A stretch of DNA of 64,000 bases from Ignavibacteriota bacterium (GCA_013285425.1 CP053447.1:3478001-3542000), one strand, 5' to 3'; positions 24,036-34,673 are shown, numbered from the stretch's first letter. The notes: generated from the sequence alone by a model not told the origin. Numbers and translations: made by a program.

Positions 24036-26172
24036 ATGATCGTTAAGAAAGAAGTTGAAATAGGCGGAAGATTATTTTCAATAGAAACCGGAAGATATGC
24101 AAAACAGGCTAATGGCTCTGTTATGGTTGGATACGGTGATACAATGGTGCTTGTTACTGCTGTTGCTTCAACAGAATCAAAACCTGATCAGGATTTCTTT
24201 CCATTGCAGGTTGAATATCGCGAAAAAACATCTGCCGCTGGAAAATTTCCCGGCGGTTATATCAAGCGTGAAGGAAGACCCTCTGAAAAAGAAATTCTTA
24301 GTGCAAGATTATGCGACAGACCAATAAGACCTTTATTTCCCGAAGCATTCTTAAATGAAACACAGGTTATTGCAATGGTCTTTTCTTATGATGGTGAAAA
24401 TGACCCTGATGTATTAGCGGCTTGCGGAGCCTCGGCTGCGCTTGTTGTTTCGGATATTCCGTTTGATGGACCAATGGGAGAAGTAAGAGTTGGAAGAATT
24501 GGCGGTGAGTTTATTGTCAACCCGACTCAGGAGCAGATCAAGTTAAGCGATATAGAGCTTGTTGTTGCAGGGTACTGCAGATTCAATTATGATGGTTGAG
24601 GGTGAATCTAAAGAAGTAAGCGAACAGGAATTATTGGATGCCTTAAAATTTGCACAGATAGAAATTAAGAAAATTGTTGAACTTCAAAATCAACTAAGGG
24701 CTGAAGCCGGTAAAACCAAGTGGGTTGTTGAAGAAAAAACAATTGATGAAAATCTTAAAAAAGATATTTACGATCTTGCTGAAGTAAAATTTAAGGAAAT
24801 TGTTTATTCTGTTCTGTCTAAAGAGGAAAGAGCAGATAAAAACGGCGAACTTGCTGAGTTTGTCAAATTATCATTAGCTGAAAAATATCCCGAGCAGGAA
24901 AAAGTTATCAAAGAGGTTCTTCACGATATGGAGAAAGACCTTATGCGTGAAAGAATACTTAAAGAAGGAATTCGTCTTGATGGAAGAAATACAAAACAAA
25001 TCAGACCGATAACAATTGAACTTGGTAATTTACCAAGAACACATGGTTCTGCATTATTTACACGCGGTGAAACTCAATCATTAACAACCGTTACACTCGG
25101 AACTAAAAACGATGAACAGACAGTTGATGGTTTAATGCAGGAATACACCAAGAAATTTATGCTCCATTACAACTTTCCGCCGTTTAGCGTTGGTGAGGTC
25201 GGAAGATTAAGCGGAGTTGGAAGAAGAGAAATCGGGCATGGTAATCTTGCGGAAAGATCTTTGAAGCAGGTATTTCCTGCAGATGATGCGTTTCCTTATA
25301 CTGTTAGAGTTATATCAGATATTCTGGAATCAAACGGTTCATCATCAATGGCAACTGTTTGTGCCGGCTCACTTGCTATGATGGATGCCGGTGTTCCAAT
25401 TAGCAAAGCTGTTTCAGGTATTGCTATGGGGTTGGTTAAAGAGGATGGACAGTATGCAATCCTTTCTGATATACTTGGTAACGAAGATCATCTTGGTGAT
25501 ATGGATTTTAAAGTTGCCGGAACAAGCGATGGTATTACCGGTTTTCAGATGGATATTAAAATTCAGGGAATATCTTTTGAGATCATGGAAAATGCTCTCC
25601 ATCAGGCTAAAGAAGGAAGAATGCATATACTTGGTAAGATGAATGAAGCCATTGATAAATCAAGAGAAACACTTTCACCCTATGCTCCAAGACTAATTAC
25701 TATGAATATTGCACAAGATCAGATTGGTCTGGTGATTGGTCCAGGCGGAAAAACTATTCAGGGTATGCAAAGATTATTTGGTGTTGATATTAATATTGAA
25801 GATGACGGAACAGTTCATATTGCATCACCAAATAAAGACAGCGCACAACAAGCAAAAGACTATATCAAGAAACTTACTGCAACGCCAGAGGTTGGAGAAG
25901 TATATGATGGGGTTGTAACCAAGATAGCTGACTTTGGCGCATTTGTTGAAATTCTTCCCGGCAAAGAAGGATTACTTCATATCTCTGAAATAGATGTTAA
26001 ACGGGTTAATAAAGTATCTGATTATTTAAAAGTTGGGGATAAGCTCCAGGTAAAGCTCTTAAAGATTGAAAACGGAAAGTTCTCTTTAAGCAGAAAAAAA
26101 TTGTTGATGGAAGCCGCTGAAAAAGAAGCAAAGAAAAATAAGCAGGCTGATCAGCAGATTACCGAAAAGTAA
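24036..26172 (+). CDS. pnp: polyribonucleotide nucleotidyltransferase, with apparent +1 frameshift
   Basis: The coding sequence is in two frames that join at the GGG at 24570-24572, after IELVVAG. One base fewer gives the expected [20 protein letters not shown] and a product of about 711 residues, the normal size. Two RNase PH domains (the first with [14 protein letters not shown], the second with [14 protein letters not shown]), then KH ([16 protein letters not shown]) and S1 ([19 protein letters not shown]) follow. PNPase degrades RNA 3' to 5' using phosphate. The break is probably an assembly indel, as in rpsO next to it. Confidence 0.93.
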
Positions 26173-26178
26173 CAATTG

Positions 26179-26242
26179 GTCATTCTCATAATAACAGGAA
26201 TTCATCTATACAGATTTGGATTTCTGCTTTTATGGGAATGAC
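26179..26242. repeat. intergenic GTCATTC-type inverted repeat
   Basis: The 25-base arm at 26179-26203 (starting GTCATTCTCATAATAACAGG) pairs imperfectly with 26218-26242 (ending ATGGGAATGAC). It resembles the dispersed GTCATTCCC...GGAATCC family. It lies in the 269-base gap between pnp and rng, which otherwise shows no gene. Confidence 0.6.
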
Positions 26243-26441
26243 GCTATTTTAAAAAGTTTTTTATACAGGTTTTTAATGCTGCTTGCATTAATAAATATTT
26301 TTAAAATCATTACAGCCCAGCCAATCTTAATATTAAGTTGTTTGGGACTGTACAGCAATCAGAGTAATTCTCTGTTTAATATAGAGTTTAAAAGGTTTTT
26401 AATACTGAAATATTTTATTTCATATAAAGAGTTTTCCAATT

Positions 26442-28001
26442 ATGGTAAAAGAAATTATAATAAATTCATCTTCCAATCAGACACGCGTTGCCATTACGGA
26501 AGATGGAAATTTAGTCGACTTTTTTGTTGATTATCCCGAAAACAGAAGAATGGTTGGGGATATTTATCTTGGAAGAGTTGCAAGAGTTCTTCCCGGGATA
26601 AGAGCCGCATTTATTGATATCGGAATGAAGCAGGATGCATTTCTTCATTTTTCAGATATTGGACAGCGTACAAAACAATTTCAGGATATGCTTGGTGATG
26701 AAGATTCGGATGTTGAAGATGCAGACGATGATGAATCAATAAAATCAAATGATACCAGCGGGACAAAAAACGCTGCAGTGCTTGAAGTTCCGAAACTTCG
26801 TAAAGGGGAAGAGATCCTTGTTCAGATAACCAAAGAACCTGTCAATAATAAGGGTGTCCGCGTTACTTCTTCTGTATCTATTGCCGGCAGATTCTGTGTT
26901 CTGCTTCCTTTTGATAACAAGATAGGCATTTCAAAAAAAATCTCCGATTACAAAGAACGCAGAAGATTAAGAAACATAGCACGAGGGATTATTCCCCCTA
27001 ATTGCGGACTGATAATAAGAACAGTTGCAAAAGATCAAACCGAAGATGCTGTTAAAGACGATTTGACAAATCTTGTTAAAACGTGGAAGAGTATTGAATC
27101 AACAGCAAAGAGTGAAGAACCTCCGACAATTGTTCATCAGGATTTAAGCACAACTGACAGCGTAATAAGAGACCTGCTTACTCCCGATGTTTCCAAAGTG
27201 TTTGTTGATTCAAAAAAACTTTTTAAACAGATAAAGAGTTATGTTCAGCTTATTCAGCCGGATTTATTGGAAAAAATTGAGCTGTATAAATCTTCTTCAT
27301 CAATTTTTGATGAGTTTAAGATTGAAGAACAGATTACAACTCTTATGGGCAGGAAAGTTCCTCTGCCAAGCGGGGGCTATCTTATAATTGAACATACCGA
27401 AGCAATGGTTGTAATTGATGTTAATAGTGGCAGATATGCAAAAAGCAAAGAACAGGAATTGAATTCCCTAAAAACAGATTTGGAAGCATCACGCGAAATT
27501 GCCAGACAATTAAGATTAAGGGATATCGGCGGAATCATTGTGATTGATTTTATTGATCTTGAAGAAGAAAAGAACCGGAAAAAAATTTATGATGAGTTAA
27601 AAAAAGAATTTAGAAAAGACCGGTCTAAAGTTTCTGTTCTGCCTATGAGTGATTTTGGATTAGTTCAGATTACAAGACAAAGAATCAGACAAAATATTAT
27701 GCAGGCAATGAAAGATGTTTGTCCTGTTTGCGGCGGTACCGGCTTTATGACTAAAGAATCACACCTTGTCTATGATATTGAAGATTGGCTTAAGAAATAC
27801 AGAAAATATTTTGGCGGATTCAGTCTGATAATTAAATGTCATCCAACAGATGCTTCGAGATTGCAGAATAGAAGATTTACAAAAATTCAGTTTAAGTTTT
27901 TAGTTAAATTTACAATTGAAGAAGATTCAGGTATTCAAATTGGCAGATTTAAATTCTTCTCTAAAAGAACAGGAATAGATTTAACAGAAAAGTTTAAATA
28001 A
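26442..28001 (+). CDS. rng: ribonuclease E/G family protein
   Basis: This 519-residue protein has an S1 domain at the N-terminus (GDIYLGRVARVLPGIRAAFIDIG) with an acidic insertion DEDSDVEDADDDES. The catalytic DNase-I-like part has VVIDVNSGRYA and IIVIDFIDL, whose Asp residues bind the metal. The zinc-link CPVCGGTGF follows. It is RNase G size, without the long scaffold tail of RNase E. It cuts single-stranded RNA in rRNA and mRNA processing, which fits the adjacent pnp. Confidence 0.94.
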   Translation: MVKEIIINSSSNQTRVAITEDGNLVDFFVDYPENRRMVGDIYLGRVARVLPGIRAAFIDIGMKQDAFLHFSDIGQRTKQFQDMLGDEDSDVEDADDDESIKSNDTSGTKNAAVLEVPKLRKGEEILVQITKEPVNNKGVRVTSSVSIAGRFCVLLPFDNKIGISKKISDYKERRRLRNIARGIIPPNCGLIIRTVAKDQTEDAVKDDLTNLVKTWKSIESTAKSEEPPTIVHQDLSTTDSVIRDLLTPDVSKVFVDSKKLFKQIKSYVQLIQPDLLEKIELYKSSSSIFDEFKIEEQITTLMGRKVPLPSGGYLIIEHTEAMVVIDVNSGRYAKSKEQELNSLKTDLEASREIARQLRLRDIGGIIVIDFIDLEEEKNRKKIYDELKKEFRKDRSKVSVLPMSDFGLVQITRQRIRQNIMQAMKDVCPVCGGTGFMTKESHLVYDIEDWLKKYRKYFGGFSLIIKCHPTDASRLQNRRFTKIQFKFLVKFTIEEDSGIQIGRFKFFSKRTGIDLTEKFK

Positions 28002-28019
28002 ATTATATGGAGAATTGAT

Positions 28020-28667
28020 ATGAAATTTTTTATCGATACAGCTAATATAAATGAAATTAAAGAAGCAGCTGCGCTCGGTATCCTTGACGGTGTTACTACA
28101 AATCCATCGCTTGTTTCTAAAGAGGGAAAAGATTTTAGAAAGTTACTCGATGAAATTCTTGCAATAGTTGATGGTCCTGTAAGCGCAGAAGTTATTTCTA
28201 CAGATTATAATGGTATATTAAAAGAAGCACACGAGCTTGCAAAGATTCATCATAACATTGTTATTAAAGTGCCGCTGATAAAAGAAGGATTAAAAGCTGT
28301 TCGTACATTATCCTCGGAAAATATTAAGACCAATGTTACACTTTGTTTCTCGCCATCTCAGGCTTTACTTGCTGCAAAAGCAGGAGCCTCTTATATAAGT
28401 CCTTTTGTCGGCAGACTTGATGATATAAGCCACGATGGAATGGAGCTGATTTCACAGATTATTCAGATCTATAAAAATTATAATTATAAAACCGAAATTC
28501 TTGTTGCAAGTATCAGACATCCATTGCACGTGGTTGAAGCAGCGATGATGGGCGCTGATGTGTGCACTATGCCCTTTTCTGTTATTGATAGATTATTCAA
28601 CCATCCTTTAACAGATTTAGGTCTGGAAAAGTTTTTAAGTGATTGGAAGAAATCTCAAAACAAATAA
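28020..28667 (+). CDS. fsa: fructose-6-phosphate aldolase / small transaldolase
   Basis: The 215-residue size and the motifs [23 protein letters not shown] and VIKVPL (Schiff-base Lys83) match the short transaldolase / FSA family; [11 protein letters not shown] and [15 protein letters not shown] complete the barrel. Members either transfer dihydroxyacetone units or cleave fructose 6-phosphate, and the sequence alone does not separate these two. It follows rng by 18 bases. Confidence 0.88.
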   Translation: MKFFIDTANINEIKEAAALGILDGVTTNPSLVSKEGKDFRKLLDEILAIVDGPVSAEVISTDYNGILKEAHELAKIHHNIVIKVPLIKEGLKAVRTLSSENIKTNVTLCFSPSQALLAAKAGASYISPFVGRLDDISHDGMELISQIIQIYKNYNYKTEILVASIRHPLHVVEAAMMGADVCTMPFSVIDRLFNHPLTDLGLEKFLSDWKKSQNK

Positions 28668-28693
28668 TTCTATTAACTTTTTGGAATGATAAA

Positions 28694-29776
28694 ATGAAAC
28701 GAACAACTTTTTATAATATTCATAAAAAACTGGGTGCTAAATTAGTTGAGTTTGCCGGATTCGAGATGCCCATACAGTATTCATCAATTATTTCTGAACA
28801 TAAATCAGTAAGAAATTCTGTCGGTGTTTTTGATGTATCACATATGGGTGAAGTTTTTGTAAAAGGAGAAAAGGCGCTGGACTTCATTCAGCATGTTGCA
28901 ATAAACGATGCTTCAAAACTGCAAACTGGCAGGGTGCAGTATTCTGCAATGTGCTATGAAGACGGCGGTATTGTTGATGATCTGCTTATTTATAAAATTG
29001 CTGACGATGAATTTTTGCTTGTAATTAACGCATCGAACATTGAGAAGGATTTTAAATGGATGCAAGAAAATAATCAGTTTGGAGTTGAATTAAGAAATGA
29101 AAGCGATAATTATTCTCTGCTTGCGGTACAAGGTCCGAATTCATTGAACACACTACAAAAATTAACTGATACACAGATCAATATGGAGTATTATCATTTT
29201 ACTAATTTAAAGCTCGCAGGTGTTGATATGATATTATCCAGAACAGGCTATACCGGCGAAGTTGGATATGAGCTTTATTTTAAAGGTGATGAAAAAACTG
29301 CTGAGGAACTTTGGAATAAAATTTTTGAGGCCGGGAAAGAATTTAACATTCAGCCGGCTGGGTTAGCTGCAAGAGATACATTAAGGTTAGAAATGGGTTT
29401 CTGTTTATATGGTAATGACATTGATCAAACTACAAATCCGCTGGAAGCTGGTTTAGGATGGATAACAAAACTTTCAAAACAGAATTTTATCGGAAAAGAT
29501 GCTTTGGTTAAGATTAAAGAAAATGGATTAAAAAGAAAACTTGTAGCCATAACTTCTGACGAAAAAACTTTTCCAAGACATGGCTATGATATCTCTGTAA
29601 ATAATAAAAAGATTGGAACAGTAACAAGCGGTACTGTAAGCCCGATGCTTGATAAACCAATTGCATTAGGTTATGTTGAAACTGAATTTTCGGAAATTGA
29701 AACTGATGTTAACTTCTTAATTCGTGGAAAAGAAATTCCTGCTAAGGTTGTTAAACTTCCGTTTGTAAAAAGATAA
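28694..29776 (+). CDS. gcvT: glycine cleavage system T protein (aminomethyltransferase)
   Basis: The start is placed at ATG 28694 (MKRTTFYNIHKKLGAKLVEFAGF), quoted here as MKRTTFY; the 17 codons before it overlap fsa and are not family-like. The protein has 360 residues. Motifs include FAGFEMPIQYSSI, VGVFDVSHMGEV, SRTGYTGEVGYEL, and GLAARDTLRLEMGFCLYGND, each typical of GcvT. It releases ammonia and forms methylene-tetrahydrofolate from the aminomethyl group on the H protein. The H and P proteins are not in this window. Confidence 0.96.
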   Translation: MKRTTFYNIHKKLGAKLVEFAGFEMPIQYSSIISEHKSVRNSVGVFDVSHMGEVFVKGEKALDFIQHVAINDASKLQTGRVQYSAMCYEDGGIVDDLLIYKIADDEFLLVINASNIEKDFKWMQENNQFGVELRNESDNYSLLAVQGPNSLNTLQKLTDTQINMEYYHFTNLKLAGVDMILSRTGYTGEVGYELYFKGDEKTAEELWNKIFEAGKEFNIQPAGLAARDTLRLEMGFCLYGNDIDQTTNPLEAGLGWITKLSKQNFIGKDALVKIKENGLKRKLVAITSDEKTFPRHGYDISVNNKKIGTVTSGTVSPMLDKPIALGYVETEFSEIETDVNFLIRGKEIPAKVVKLPFVKR

Positions 29777-29784
29777 TTATTGAT

Positions 29785-30513
29785 ATGAAGTTAAATGTTT
29801 TTCTTTCATCAGTTATTGTTGATGAACTGTACTTTACAGGTAAAACCACCGTTGTAATAGATGTACTTCGGGCTACATCAACAATTGCAACGGCGATTAA
29901 TAATAGTGCAAAAGAAATTATTCCTGTTGCATCTGTTGAATTTGCTGTTAAAGTTTCGGGCGGAATATTTGGCGGACAGACTTTGCTCGGCGGTGAAAGA
30001 AATACAAAAAAAATCGAAGGCTTTGCACTTGGAAACTCGCCATTTGAATATACTAAAGAAGTAGTCGAAGGCAAGTCGATTATTTTGTTCACAACAAACG
30101 GAAGCAAAGCTATTGTTAAAACAAGATACTCTGAAAATCTTTTTACTTGTTCATTTATAAATATTGATGCTGTTGCTGATCATCTGAAAACGTTTGATAC
30201 TGATATAGAAATTATTTGTGCCGGTAGAAACAATTTTCTTTCTATTGAAGACTCTGTTTGTGCTGGGATGTTAATTTCAAAGATTAAAGAAGTGAAAAAA
30301 GATATCTCATTAAATGATTCAGGTACGGCGGTTCTTGCTTTGTATGATAAATATAAAAACAACCTTGTTAAAATGATGCGTGAATCTGATCATGGTAAAA
30401 TTCTTTTAGAAAATGGATTTGAAGCAGACCTTGAATATTGTGGTCAGATTGGTATATTAAATATTATTCCATCTTATTCAAATGGTGTTCTAAAAAAACT
30501 TAAAGTTGATTAG
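29785..30513 (+). CDS. comB: 2-phosphosulfolactate phosphatase family protein (ComB)
   Basis: This 242-residue protein shows the ComB signatures VVIDVLRATSTIATA near the start, then LLGGERNTKKIEGFALGNSP and ILFTTNGSKAI. In methanogens ComB removes phosphate from 2-phosphosulfolactate in coenzyme M synthesis. Relatives in other bacteria have been linked to sulfolactate metabolism. No other coenzyme M gene is nearby, so the substrate here is uncertain. It starts eight bases after gcvT. Confidence 0.85.
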   Translation: MKLNVFLSSVIVDELYFTGKTTVVIDVLRATSTIATAINNSAKEIIPVASVEFAVKVSGGIFGGQTLLGGERNTKKIEGFALGNSPFEYTKEVVEGKSIILFTTNGSKAIVKTRYSENLFTCSFINIDAVADHLKTFDTDIEIICAGRNNFLSIEDSVCAGMLISKIKEVKKDISLNDSGTAVLALYDKYKNNLVKMMRESDHGKILLENGFEADLEYCGQIGILNIIPSYSNGVLKKLKVD

Positions 30514-30527
30514 TTAGATAACATTTA

Positions 30528-32993
30528 ATGGCACTGAAGAAGAAAAAAAATGTAAAAGGAAAAAGCACTAAAGACAGCTCAGATAAAAGCTACTTTACCT
30601 TTACATCAAAAAACAAGAGACAGATACTAGGATTGTTTCTTGTTGTTTTTGCGATTGTGCTCTTCTTCAGCATAATAACTTTCGATCGTTTTGATGAAGC
30701 TAATCTTACTAATCTGCCTGCTGATTTTATAAAATCATTTGATGAAAGAATAGATATACAAAATTGGCTTGGAGTAACAGGTGCACACATTGCGAAGTTC
30801 TTTGTTAAAGCTACATTTGGATATTTCTCAATCACAATTCCGGTAGTTCTTTTTTTATGGGGAATATCATTTTTTAAGACTATCGATTTTAAATTCAGAT
30901 TACATCTCTCAAATCTTTTATTAATAAGCACTTTAATTATTGCCTCATTTTTTGGAGTGCTGCGGTCTAATTACGATTTATTCGGATCAACTTACGAGCT
31001 TTCAGGATTTATTGGCGATTATATAGGTAAATTTTTAAGCGGATTGATCGGCGGAATAGGAAGTATTCTTTTATTGGGATTTGGTTTTGTTTCTTTACTG
31101 ATCTTTGCAGTTGATATTGATATAAAAAATATTCTTTTATTCTTTAAAGATATTTTTTCATTTAATGAGAATGTTGAAGAAGATCAAAAACTGAAAGAGA
31201 AAATAGAAGTAAAGGAAAAGGAAAATCTTGACAAGATCAAAAAATTAAGTGACGATAAAAGAAAGAAAAAAGAAAAATATAATAAAGAAGAATTATCAGC
31301 CGCTGATTTAATGGAAACTGAAGCAGAGGAACAAACTAATATCAGAATAATACGGAAAAATGACGCACCTGTTCCTGAACCTGAAAATGAAGTAGTTAAT
31401 GACGAAAACAAAAAAGTTGATATTGTAAAGACCGGAGAGCTTCCCGAGAAGAAAGAGAAGTCGGAAACTGAAAACGAGATGAAACTGCCAAATCAGTGGG
31501 AAGAAGAAATTGAGTATAAGTTACCCGGACTGGATTTGCTGGATATGGCACCGGAAGAAGATTATAAAGTTGCTGAAGAAGAACTTACCCGCAATGCAGA
31601 ACTACTTAAAGACAAGCTGAAGCTTTTTGATATTGAAATAAAAGATATTTCTGTTACTCCTGGTCCGGTTGTTACACTTTATGAAATCGTTCCTGCGCCT
31701 GGAGTTAAGATCAGTAAAATAGTTGGTTTGGAAAATGATATTGCACTTGCACTTGCAGCACGCGGAATAAGAATCATTGCTCCGATTCCCGGTAAAAGTG
31801 CAATCGGAGTAGAGATACCAAATGCAAAAGCATCATTGGTAAATGCACGCTCAGTTATTGGCAGAATAAATGAGTCTGAAGTTGAACTTCCTCTTGCATT
31901 AGGAAAAACCATCAGCGGGGATGTGTATGTTGCAGATCTTGCTAAAATGCCGCACTTACTGATTGCCGGATCAACCGGATCTGGAAAAAGTGTTGGCATT
32001 AATATGATAATCAGCAGTTTGCTTTATACAAAGCATCCTTCAGAAGTTAAGTTTACAATGGTTGATCCAAAAAAAATTGAACTGTCTTTCTACAATAAAT
32101 TACGCAAACATTATTTGGCAGTTTCGCCCGATCTTGATGAAGAGATTATAACAGAGCCTCAGAATGCTGTGCTGATGTTAAAGAGCGTTGAGTATGAAAT
32201 GGAAAGACGATATGATAAACTTGCAAAAGCCGGGGTACGCAATATTGTTGATTATAATAAAAAAGTTAAAGACCCTAAAACAAAACCACACGATACCGAT
32301 ACAATTAAACATCACCCTATTCCATATATTATTGTTGTTGTTGATGAGCTGGCAGATTTGATGATTACTGCCGGCAAGGATGTGGAAGAACCGATTACAA
32401 GATTAGCACAACTTGCGCGTGCAGTTGGAATTCATCTTGTGCTTGCAACTCAGCGTCCTTCAGTTAATGTTATTACCGGCGTTATCAAAGCAAATTTCAG
32501 TTCCCGGATTGCATATCAGGTTGCAACAAAAATTGATTCCAGAACAATACTTGATATGAACGGAGCTGAGCAGCTGCTTGGCAGAGGTGATATGCTGTTT
32601 CTTCCAACTGGTTCACCAAAACCGATTCGTGTTCAAAATGCCTTTATCTCTACCGAAGAAGTTGAAAAGATTACAAATTTTGTTTACTCACAGCAGGCAT
32701 ACTCCAAACCTTATTTTTTACCTTCTTTATATGATAAGAAAAAAGAATCTTCAACAGGCGTTTCAGCAGATTTAGATCCGATGTTTGAGGAGGCAGCAAA
32801 AGTAATTGTTCGCCATCAGCAAGGCTCTGTTTCTTTATTGCAAAGAAGATTAAAATTAGGTTATTCGCGCGCTGCAAGAATTGTTGATCAGCTTGAGGAA
32901 GCCGGTATTGTGGGTCCAAATGACGGAAGCAAAGCTAGAACTGTTCTTGTTGAAAATGAAGAGCAGCTTGAAACAATTCTTAGAAATTTGTAG
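30528..32993 (+). CDS. ftsK: DNA translocase FtsK/SpoIIIE
   Basis: This 821-residue protein begins with about four membrane helices (about 35-200). A Lys/Glu-rich linker follows, then the motor domain with Walker A GSTGSGKSVGINM, MVDPKKIELS and Walker B IIVVVDELADLM. A C-terminal gamma winged-helix domain (SVSLLQRRLKLGYSRAARI) reads polar DNA sites. It pumps chromosome ends through the septum and activates XerCD; a Xer recombinase is at 57662. Complete. Confidence 0.96.
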   Translation: MALKKKKNVKGKSTKDSSDKSYFTFTSKNKRQILGLFLVVFAIVLFFSIITFDRFDEANLTNLPADFIKSFDERIDIQNWLGVTGAHIAKFFVKATFGYFSITIPVVLFLWGISFFKTIDFKFRLHLSNLLLISTLIIASFFGVLRSNYDLFGSTYELSGFIGDYIGKFLSGLIGGIGSILLLGFGFVSLLIFAVDIDIKNILLFFKDIFSFNENVEEDQKLKEKIEVKEKENLDKIKKLSDDKRKKKEKYNKEELSAADLMETEAEEQTNIRIIRKNDAPVPEPENEVVNDENKKVDIVKTGELPEKKEKSETENEMKLPNQWEEEIEYKLPGLDLLDMAPEEDYKVAEEELTRNAELLKDKLKLFDIEIKDISVTPGPVVTLYEIVPAPGVKISKIVGLENDIALALAARGIRIIAPIPGKSAIGVEIPNAKASLVNARSVIGRINESEVELPLALGKTISGDVYVADLAKMPHLLIAGSTGSGKSVGINMIISSLLYTKHPSEVKFTMVDPKKIELSFYNKLRKHYLAVSPDLDEEIITEPQNAVLMLKSVEYEMERRYDKLAKAGVRNIVDYNKKVKDPKTKPHDTDTIKHHPIPYIIVVVDELADLMITAGKDVEEPITRLAQLARAVGIHLVLATQRPSVNVITGVIKANFSSRIAYQVATKIDSRTILDMNGAEQLLGRGDMLFLPTGSPKPIRVQNAFISTEEVEKITNFVYSQQAYSKPYFLPSLYDKKKESSTGVSADLDPMFEEAAKVIVRHQQGSVSLLQRRLKLGYSRAARIVDQLEEAGIVGPNDGSKARTVLVENEEQLETILRNL

Positions 32994-33034
32994 TCAAAAC
33001 ATAAAATTATTTATTAAAATATTTTGAGTCCAAA

Positions 33035-33631
33035 ATGAAAACGATTTTAAGTTTAATTATACTTTTTTGTTCAACAGTTTCTTTCAGTCAGACTGCAGAA
33101 TCTGTTTTAAAATCATTACAATCAAAAATTAATTCTATTGCTGATTTAAGTGCTAATGTTACTCAAAGCACAAATGGCAAATCAAGTTTATCCGGCAAGT
33201 TATTCTTTAAAAAAGAAAACAATTTAAGATTAGAGTTTGGTAGTCAAACAATTATTGCAGACGGAAAGACTTCGTGGAATTATGATCAGAAGAACAAAAA
33301 AGTAATTATCAGCAATTATGATGAAAATGGTGCAGGACTTTTATCAATAGATTATCTTGTAAATGAATATCCAAAGGAATGTAATTTGTCTTTATCATCC
33401 GAAGGAAGCAAAACAGTATTAGTTTTAAAACCGAAATCCAAAAAAAGCAGTACAGGCGAGATTAAGTTAACAATTAATAAAGATAATCTGATTGATAAAG
33501 CAGTCATCATGAATCAGGCGGTAGGTGATATGGAGGTTAGTTTTTCAAACTATAAACTCAATAATAATTTACCCGAGTCATTGTTTACATTTACTGCTCC
33601 GGAAGGAACTGCTATAGTTGACATCAGATAA
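33035..33631 (+). CDS. LolA-like outer-membrane lipoprotein carrier protein
   Basis: This 198-residue protein has a signal peptide ending SFSQT. It has the LolA layout: LKSLQSKINSIADLSANVTQ, then GKLFFKKENNLRLEFGSQTI, then IIADGKTSWNYDQKNKKV (quoted as DGKTSWNYD) and a concave beta sheet at the end. LolA shuttles lipoproteins across the periplasm. Sequence is only moderately conserved. It overlaps the next gene by 14 bases. Confidence 0.75.
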   Translation: MKTILSLIILFCSTVSFSQTAESVLKSLQSKINSIADLSANVTQSTNGKSSLSGKLFFKKENNLRLEFGSQTIIADGKTSWNYDQKNKKVIISNYDENGAGLLSIDYLVNEYPKECNLSLSSEGSKTVLVLKPKSKKSSTGEIKLTINKDNLIDKAVIMNQAVGDMEVSFSNYKLNNNLPESLFTFTAPEGTAIVDIR

Positions 33632-34673
33632 ACCTAACAGATTTGGCAGAATCGGTACACTGATAAACTATGGGATTTCCATAATTCTTGCCATTATATT
33701 TTTATATATAGCATTTAATGATGTAGATTTCAGCGAAGTACTTGAAATCGTTTCCAGCGCAAATTTATTTTGGGTTATAATTTTTATAATTATAACGATG
33801 CTTGGGCATTACTTCCGTGCACTTAGATGGAAGTATATTTTAAACTCTGTTAAACCAGATACATCAATGAAAAATCTTTTTGGTTCTTTGATGGTTGGAT
33901 ACGGAGTTAATTGTGTTACACCAAAACTTGGAGAAGTCACTCGTGCTGTTTTAATCGGTAAATGGGAAGGATTATCGCGTTCGTCGATGTTTGGAACAGT
34001 TATACTTGAAAGAGTTATTGATATTATAATGATTGGTGTATCAATTATAATTGCACTTTTTTTAACAGGAGTAAGTTTATCCGCAAAATTTCCCTGGCTT
34101 GTTACTTCTCTTTATATAATGGGTGGAATTACAATTATCTCAATCGTTTTAGTTTATTTTGTTTTGCGGACTAAAGAAAAATTTTCTGTGTTCATCATAA
34201 AATTTGTTGGAAAAATCTCTGACAAGTTTGCTGAAAGAGCTGCTTATATCTTTACAATGCTTGCCGAAGGTTTTGCAAGTATAAAAGGGACAAGAAATTA
34301 TTTCTGGACGATTTTCTGGTCGGTTGCAATTATTGTTTTGTATGCATTTGGTTCTTATGCCGGAATGCTGATGCTTGATATGCAAAAAGTACAACCCGTA
34401 ACATTTGGAATGGGATGGATTATTATGAGCATAAGTGCAATAGGAGTTATGATTCCTACACCCGGGAATACAGGTTCATATCATACACTTGCAAAGTCAT
34501 CATTAGTTTTGATTTTCGGATTTGATGAAACTATAAGTGCTGCCTATGCATTTTTAACACATATTATAGGATATATTTTATTTATCATCACCGCACTTAT
34601 AATGTTTTTTTTAATTAATAAACACCGCGATAATTTATTTAAAGTAGTTGAAACTGAAATAAGGGAAATATGA
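33618..34673 (+). CDS. lysylphosphatidylglycerol synthase TM-like / flippase-like membrane protein
   Basis: This 351-residue protein has about eight membrane helices. The motif HYFRALRWKYIL in the first loop, PKLGEVTRAVLIGKWEGL, ILERVIDIIM and GNTGSYHTLAKSS near the end are typical of the UPF0104 / LPG-synthase transmembrane family. These proteins move or modify lipids, but the soluble aminoacyl-transferase part of MprF is absent. It lies between lolA-like and a barrel protein, so an envelope role is likely. Confidence 0.82.
   Translation: MTSDKPNRFGRIGTLINYGISIILAIIFLYIAFNDVDFSEVLEIVSSANLFWVIIFIIITMLGHYFRALRWKYILNSVKPDTSMKNLFGSLMVGYGVNCVTPKLGEVTRAVLIGKWEGLSRSSMFGTVILERVIDIIMIGVSIIIALFLTGVSLSAKFPWLVTSLYIMGGITIISIVLVYFVLRTKEKFSVFIIKFVGKISDKFAERAAYIFTMLAEGFASIKGTRNYFWTIFWSVAIIVLYAFGSYAGMLMLDMQKVQPVTFGMGWIIMSISAIGVMIPTPGNTGSYHTLAKSSLVLIFGFDETISAAYAFLTHIIGYILFIITALIMFFLINKHRDNLFKVVETEIREI

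Noticed and set aside
24036..24599. PNPase encoded as two separate genes
   Set aside because: The parts join exactly in mid-domain at a GGG run, and no known split PNPase has this boundary, so a single-base break is the simpler reading.
26216..26530. Open frame of 104 codons between pnp and rng
   Set aside because: It begins inside the inverted repeat, has no family signal, and overlaps the true rng start in another frame.
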